Positions 58,646 through 64,000 of a stretch of DNA of 64,000 nucleotides are shown piece after piece; position 1 is the stretch's first letter, and each line of letters opens with the position of its first letter. The position numbers and the translations under genes were made by a program. This stretch comes from Triticum aestivum (lineage: Eukaryota; Streptophyta; Magnoliopsida; Poales; Poaceae). The notes below the pieces were generated by a model, which ran no database searches, was not told the DNA's origin, and saw only the letters and a program-made list of their open reading frames with translations. The stretch lies in assembly GCF_018294505.1 (NCBI RefSeq), contig NC_057797.1, forward strand, positions 123,695,116-123,759,115, read 5' to 3'.

Positions 58646-61600
58646 ATGGCCCGTGCTATTGTTCCGTTGAATTTTAATGCGTTCCTTGAGAAATCAAAGT
58701 TGAAAGATGATGGTAGCAATTACAAAGACTGGGTCCATAACTTGAGGATTATCCTCATTGCTGCACAGAAGAATTATGTCCTGGAAGCACCGCTGGGTGC
58801 CAGGCCTGCTGCTGGAGCAACACCAGATGTTATGAACATGTGGCAGAGCAAAGCTGATGACTACTCGATAGTTCAGTGTGCCATGCTTTACGGCTTAGAA
58901 TCGGGACTTCAACGACGTTTTGAACGTCATGGAGCATATGAGATGTTCCAGGAGTTGAAGTTAATATTTCAAGCAAATGCCCAGATTGAGAGATATGAAG
59001 TCTCCAATAAGTTCTATAGCTGCAAGATGGAGGAGAACAGTTCTGTCAGTGAGCATATACTCAAAATGTCTGGGTATAATAATCACTTGATTCAATTGGG
59101 AGTTAATCTTCCAGATGATTGCGTCATTGACAGAATTCTCCAATCACTGCCACCTAGCTACAAGAGCTTCGTGATGAACTATAATATGCAAGGGATGAAT
59201 AAGACTATTCCTGAGCTCTTCGCAATGCTAAAAGCTGCGGAGGTAGAAATCAAGAAGGAGCATCAAGTGTTGATGGTCAACAAGACCACTAGTTTCAAGA
59301 AAAAGGGCAAAGGGAAGAAGAAGGGGAACTTCAAAAAGAACAGCAAGCAAGTTGCTGCTCAAGAGAAGAAACCCAAATCTGGACCTAAGCCTGAAACTGA
59401 GTGCTTCTACTGCAAGCAGACTGGTCACTAGAAGCGGAACTGCCCCAAGTATTTGGCGGATAAGAAGGATGGCAAGGTGAACAAAGGTATATGCGATATA
59501 CATGTTATTGATGTGTACCTTACTAATGCTTGCAGTTGCACCTGGGTATTTGATACTAGTTCTGTTGCTAACATTTGCAACTCGAAACAGGGACTACGGA
59601 TTAAGCGAAGATTGGCTAAGGACGAGGTGACGATGCGTGTGGAAAATGGTTCCAAAGTCGATGTGATCGCGGTCGACACGCTACCTCTACATCTACCTTT
59701 GGGATTAGTATTAGACCTAAATAATTGTTATTTGGTGCCAGCGTTGAGCATGAACATTATATCTGGATCTTGTTTGATGCGAGACGGTTATTCATTTAAA
59801 TCAGAGAATAATGGTTGTTCTATTTATATGAGTAATATCTTTTATGGTCATGCACCCATGAAGAATGGTCTATTCTTATTAAATCTCGATAGTAGTGACA
59901 CACATATTCATAATGTTGAAGCCAAAAGATGCAGAGTTGATAATGATAGTGCAACTTATTTGTGGCACTGCCGTTTAGGTCATATCGGTATAAAGCGCAT
60001 GAAGAAACTCCATACTGATGGACTTTTGGAACCATTTGATTATGAATCACTTGGTACTTGCGAACCGTGCCTTATGGGTAAGATGACAAAAACACCATTC
60101 TCCGGTACTATGGAGAGAGCAACAGATTTGTTGGAAATCATACATACAGATGTATGTGGTCCGATGAATGTTGAGGCTCGTGGCGGATATCGTTATTTTC
60201 TCACTTTCACAGATGACTTAAGCAGATATGGGTATATCTACTTAATGAAACATAAGTCTGAAACATTTGAAAAGTTCAAAGAATTTTAGAGTGAAGTTGA
60301 AAATCATCGTAACAAGAAAATAAAATTCCTACGATCTGATCGTGGAGGAGAATATTTGAGTTACGAGTTTGGTGTACATTTGAAACAATGCGGAATAGTT
60401 TCGCAACTCACGCTACCTGGAACACCACAGCGTAATGGTGTGTCCGAACGTCGTAATCATACTTTACTTGATATGGTGCGATCTATGATGTATCTTACTC
60501 ATTTACCGCTATCGTTTTGGGGTTATGCTCTAGAGACAGCCGCATTCACGTTAAATAGGGCACCATCAAAATCCGTTGAGACGACGTCTTATGAACTATG
60601 GTTTGGCAAGAAACCAAAGTTGTCATTTCTGAAAGTTTGGGGCTGCGATGCTTATGTGAAAAAGCTTCAACCTGATAAGCTCGAACCCAAATCGGAGAAA
60701 TGTGTCTTCATAGGATATCCAAAGGAAACTATTGGATACACCTTATATCACAGATCCGAAGGCAAGACTTTTGTTGCTAAATTCGGAAACTTTCTAGAGA
60801 AGGAGTTTCTCTCGAAAGAAGTGAGTGGGAGGAAAGTAGAACTTGATGAGGTAACTGTACCTGCTCCCTTATTGGAAAGTAGTACATCACAGAAACCGGT
60901 TTCTGTGACACCTACACCAATTAGTGAGGAAGTTAATGATAATGATCATGAAACTTCAGAACAAGATACTACTAAACCTCGTAGATCAACCAGAGTAAGA
61001 TCCGGACCAGAGTGGTACGGTAATCATGTTCTGGAAATCATGCTACTAGATCATGATGAACCTACGAACTATGGAGAAGCGATGGTGAGCCCAGATTCCG
61101 CAAAATGGCTTGAAGCCATGAAATCTGAGATGGGATCCATGTATGAGAACAAAGTGTGGACTTTGGTTGACTTGCCCAAAGATCGGCAAAGCAATTGAGA
61201 ATAAATGGATCTCCAAGAAGAAGACTGACACTGACGGTAATGTTACTGTCTACAAAGCTCGACTTGTCGCAAAAGGTTTTCGACAAGTTCAAGGGATTGA
61301 CTATGATGAGACCTTCTCACCCGTAGCGATGCTTAAGTCTGTCCGAATCATGTTAGCAATTGCCGCATTTTATGATTATGAAATATGGCAGATGGATGTC
61401 AAAACTGCATTCTTGAATGGATTTCTAGAAGAAGAGTTGTATATGATGCAGCCGGAAGGTTTTTTCGATCCAAAAGGAGCTAACAAAGTGTGCAAGCTCC
61501 AACGATCCATTTATGGACTGGTGCAAGCCTCTCGGAGTTGGAATAAACGCTTTGATAGTGTGATCAAAGCATTTGGTTTTGTACAGACTTTTGGAGAAGC

Positions 61601-62633
61601 CTGTATTTACAAGAAAGTGAGTGGGAGCTCTGTAGCATTTCTGATATTATATGTAGATGACATATTACTAATCGGAAATGATATAGAATTTCTGGATAGC
61701 ATAAAGGGATACTTGAATAAGAGTTTTTCAATGAAAGACCTCGGTGAAGCTGCTTACATATTGGGCATTAAGATCTATAGAGATAGATCAAGACGCTTAA
61801 TTGGACTTTCACAAAGCACATACCTTGACAAATTTTTGAAGAAGTTCAAAATGGATCAAGCAAAGAAAGGATTCTTGCTTGTGTTACAAGGTGTGAAATT
61901 GAGTAAGACTCAATGCCCGACCAATGCAGAAGATAGAGAGAAAATGAAAGATGTTCCCTATGCTTCAGCCATAGGCTCTATCATGTATGCAATGTTGTGT
62001 ACCAGACCTGACGTGTGTCTTGCTATAAGTCTAGTAGGGAGGTACCAAAGTAATCCAGGAGTGGATCACTGGACAGCGGTCAAGAACATCCTGAAATACT
62101 TGAAAAGAACTAAGGATATGTTTCTCATATATGGAGGTGACAAAGAGCTCATCATAAATGGTTACGTTGATGCAAGCTTTGACACTGATCCGGACGATTC
62201 TAAATCGCAAACCGGATACATGTTTACATTAAACGGTGGAGCTGTCAGTTGGTGCAGTTCTAAATAGAGCATTGTGGCGGGATCTACATGTGAAGCGGAG
62301 TACATAGCAGCTTCGAAAGCAGCAAACGAAGGAGTCTGGATGAAGGAGTTCATATCCGATCTAGGTGTCATACCTAGTGCATCGGGTCCAATGAAAATCT
62401 TTTGTGACAATATTGGTGCAATTGCCTTGGCAAAGGAATCCAGATTTCACAAGAGAACCAAGCACATCAAGAGACGCTTCAATTCCATCCGGGATCTAGT
62501 CCAGGTGGGAGACATAGAGATTTGCAAGATACATACGGATCTGAATGTTGCAGACCCGTTGACTAAGCCTCTTCCACGAGCAAAACATGATCATCACCAA
62601 AGCTCCATGGGTGTTAGAATCATTACTGTGTAA
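58646..62633 (+). pseudogene. gag-pol polyprotein of Copia D with three stops and a frameshift
   Basis: The ATG at 58646 opens gag. Domains in order: gag with zinc knuckle CFYCKQTGH, protease (WVFDTSSVA, DTSS instead of DTGS), GAG-pre-integrase (LWHCRLGHIG ... CEPCLMGK), integrase with Asp in HTDVCG and RSDRGGEY and Glu in GVSERRN, reverse transcriptase (QMDVKTAFLNG, LYVDDILLIGND) and RNase H (GSTCEAEYIAASKAANEG). In-frame TAG stops lie at 59429 (inside the zinc knuckle), 60287 and 62265, and the frame shifts between about 61143 and 61198. Each TAG is explained by one C-to-T or G-to-A change. The end at 62633 is intact. The copy is not autonomous. Confidence 0.92.
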
Positions 62634-62651
62634 TCTAGATTATTGACTCTA

Positions 62652-62666
62652 GTGCAAGTGGGAGAC
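62652..62666 (+). other. Polypurine tract of Copia D
   Basis: GTGCAAGTGGGAGAC immediately precedes the 3' LTR, identical to the tract inferred for Copia A. Confidence 0.85.
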
Positions 62667-64000
62667 TGAAGGAAATATGCCCTAGAGGCAATAATAATGT
62701 TATTATTTTATTTCCTTATATCATGATAAATGTTTATTATTCATGCTAGAATTGTATTATCCGGAAACATAATACTTGTGTGAATACATAGACAAACTAA
62801 GCGTCACTAGTATGCCTCTACTTGACTAGCTTGTTAATCAAAGATGGTTATGTTTCCTAACCATAGACATGTGTTGTCATTTGATTAACGGGATCACATT
62901 ATTAGGAGAATGATGTGATTGACATGACCCATTCCATTAGCTTAGCACCCGATCGTTTAGTATGTTGCTATTGCTTTCTTCATGACTTATACATGTTCCT
63001 ATGACTATGAGATTATGCAACTACCGTTTGCCGGAGGAACACTTTGTGTGCTACCAAACGTCACAACGTAACTGGGTGATTATAAAGGAGCTCTACAGGT
63101 GTCTCCAAAGGTAAATGTTGGGTTGGCATATTTCGAGATTAGGATTTGTCACTCCGATTGTCAGAGAGGTATCTCTGGGCCCTCTCGGTAATGCACATCA
63201 CATAAGCCTTGCAAGCATTGCAACTCATGAGTTAGTTGCGAGATGATGTATTACGAAATGAGTAAAGAGACTTGCCGGTAACGAGATTGAACTAGGTATT
63301 GAGATACCGACGATCAAATCTCGGGCAAGTAACATACCGATGACAAAGGGAACAATGTATGTTGTTATGCGGTCTGATCGATAAAGATCTTCGTAGAATA
63401 TGTGGGAGCCAATATGAGCATCTAGGTTTCGCTATAGGTTATTGACCGGAGACATGTCTCGGTCATGTCTACATTGTTCTCGAACCCATAGGGTCCGCAC
63501 ACTTAAGGTTTCGATGATAGTTATATTATGAGTTTATGAGTTTTGATGTACCGAAGTTAGTTCGGAGTCCCGGATGTGATCACGGACATGACGAGGAGTC
63601 TCGAAATGGTCGAGACATAAAGATTGATATATTGGACGGCTATATTCGGACACGGGAAGTGTTCCGGATGATTTCAGAGAAAATCGGAGTGCCAGAGGGT
63701 TACCGGAACCCCCCCGGGAGAAGTAATGGGCCTTAGGGGCCCTAGTGGAGAGAGAGAGGGGCAGCTAGGATGGGCCGCACACCCCCTCCCCCTCTGGTCT
63801 GAATTGGACTAGGAGAGGGGGGGCGGCGCCCCCCTTTCCTTCTCCCTCTCCCCCTTCCTTTCCAGCTCCTAGTAGGAGTAGGAAAGAGGGGAGTCCTACT
63901 CCTACTAGGAGGAGGACTCCTCCTCCTTGGCGCGCCCTAGGGCCGGCCGGCCTCCTCCACTTGCTCCTTTATATACGGGGGCAGGGGCACCCCTAGACAC
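62667..64000 (+). repeat. 3' LTR of Copia D (window-truncated)
   Basis: It repeats 55678 to about 57011. The frame at 63536-63736 also exists in the 5' LTR (56547-56735) and is not a gene. Confidence 0.92.

Larger units (their letters stand above)
42069..64000 (+). mobile_element. Element C: large Gypsy-like retrotransposon without coding capacity
   Basis: The left LTR is at 42069-50206 (about 4.09 kb once the nested solo LTR is removed), the primer site is at 50209, the interior at 50207-54333, a polypurine tract AATGGAGGAGAA lies before 54334, and the right LTR starts at 54334 and is interrupted by Copia D at 55678. Both LTRs start TGTGACGCCCGGATAATTAG. The LTR size and 4.1-kb interior with no gag or pol fit a LARD (large retrotransposon derivative), in organisation like barley Sukkula. 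The name is not claimed. It inserted into Copia B: the 5 bp before it are TTGTG. Confidence 0.8.
55678..64000 (+). mobile_element. Copia element D (Angela-like), nearly complete, young
   Basis: The 5' LTR is at 55678-57412, followed by a degenerate primer site, leader, gag-pol (58646-62633), polypurine tract (62652-62666) and 3' LTR from 62667 to the window end (1334 of about 1735 bp). A hand count gives about 40 differences between the LTRs over 1.3 kb (about 3%), half the divergence of Copia A. The preceding 5 bp CTCTT (55673-55677) are the expected target duplication. Confidence 0.93.

Overview
The window is plant nuclear DNA from a grass of the Triticeae (wheat/Aegilops/barley type). The evidence is direct: Angela/WIS/BARE-type Copia LTRs, several Gypsy LTRs typical of Triticeae genomes, Stowaway and Tourist MITEs, and intron-containing genes with GT-AG splice sites. 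There is no bacterial or viral operon-like content.

Layout. Positions 1-15149 are nested transposons. They comprise a Gypsy LTR fragment (1-1031), a decayed full-length Copia element on the minus strand (1032-9514) carrying a small solo LTR, and a stack of two solo LTRs plus a DNA element (9565-15149). Positions 15161-36400 are a gene island. It holds a frameshifted NAM-associated-domain gene fragment and then four protein genes, all on the minus strand: a COR27/COR28-like clock and cold protein (16522-17724), a FYVE zinc finger plus ankyrin protein (19239-22166), bifunctional HPPK-DHPS of folate synthesis (24988-26668), and a STRUBBELIG-family LRR receptor-like kinase (27778-33427). A tRNA-Leu(AAG) gene lies on the plus strand (36317-36397). 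Positions 36400-39800 hold MITEs, a probable Helitron inside a Mariner-like element, and a direct duplication. From 39806 to the end there is a second nest: Copia fragment B is interrupted by a large Gypsy-like element without coding capacity (element C). C carries a 4.04-kb solo LTR in its left LTR and a nearly complete Copia element D in its right LTR. C and D both run off the window.

Exon structures of the four genes were built by hand from splice sites and reading phase. In each gene the phases close and the total length is a multiple of three, which strongly supports the models. The genes do not form one pathway. HPPK-DHPS makes dihydropteroate (mitochondrial), the SRF protein is a surface receptor with a catalytically atypical kinase, the FYVE protein probably binds PI3P membranes, and the COR27-like protein probably links light, cold and the circadian clock. 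Its upstream region has a G-box and evening elements.

No wholly new system was recognised. The points most worth a second look are: (1) the COR27-like gene with clock motifs and two MITEs in its intron; (2) a degenerate repeat array with a conserved short reading frame downstream of HPPK-DHPS; (3) the nested retroelement stacks with exact target duplications, which make testable predictions outside the window; (4) element C as a coding-free retrotransposon; (5) a NAGNAG splice acceptor in HPPK-DHPS.
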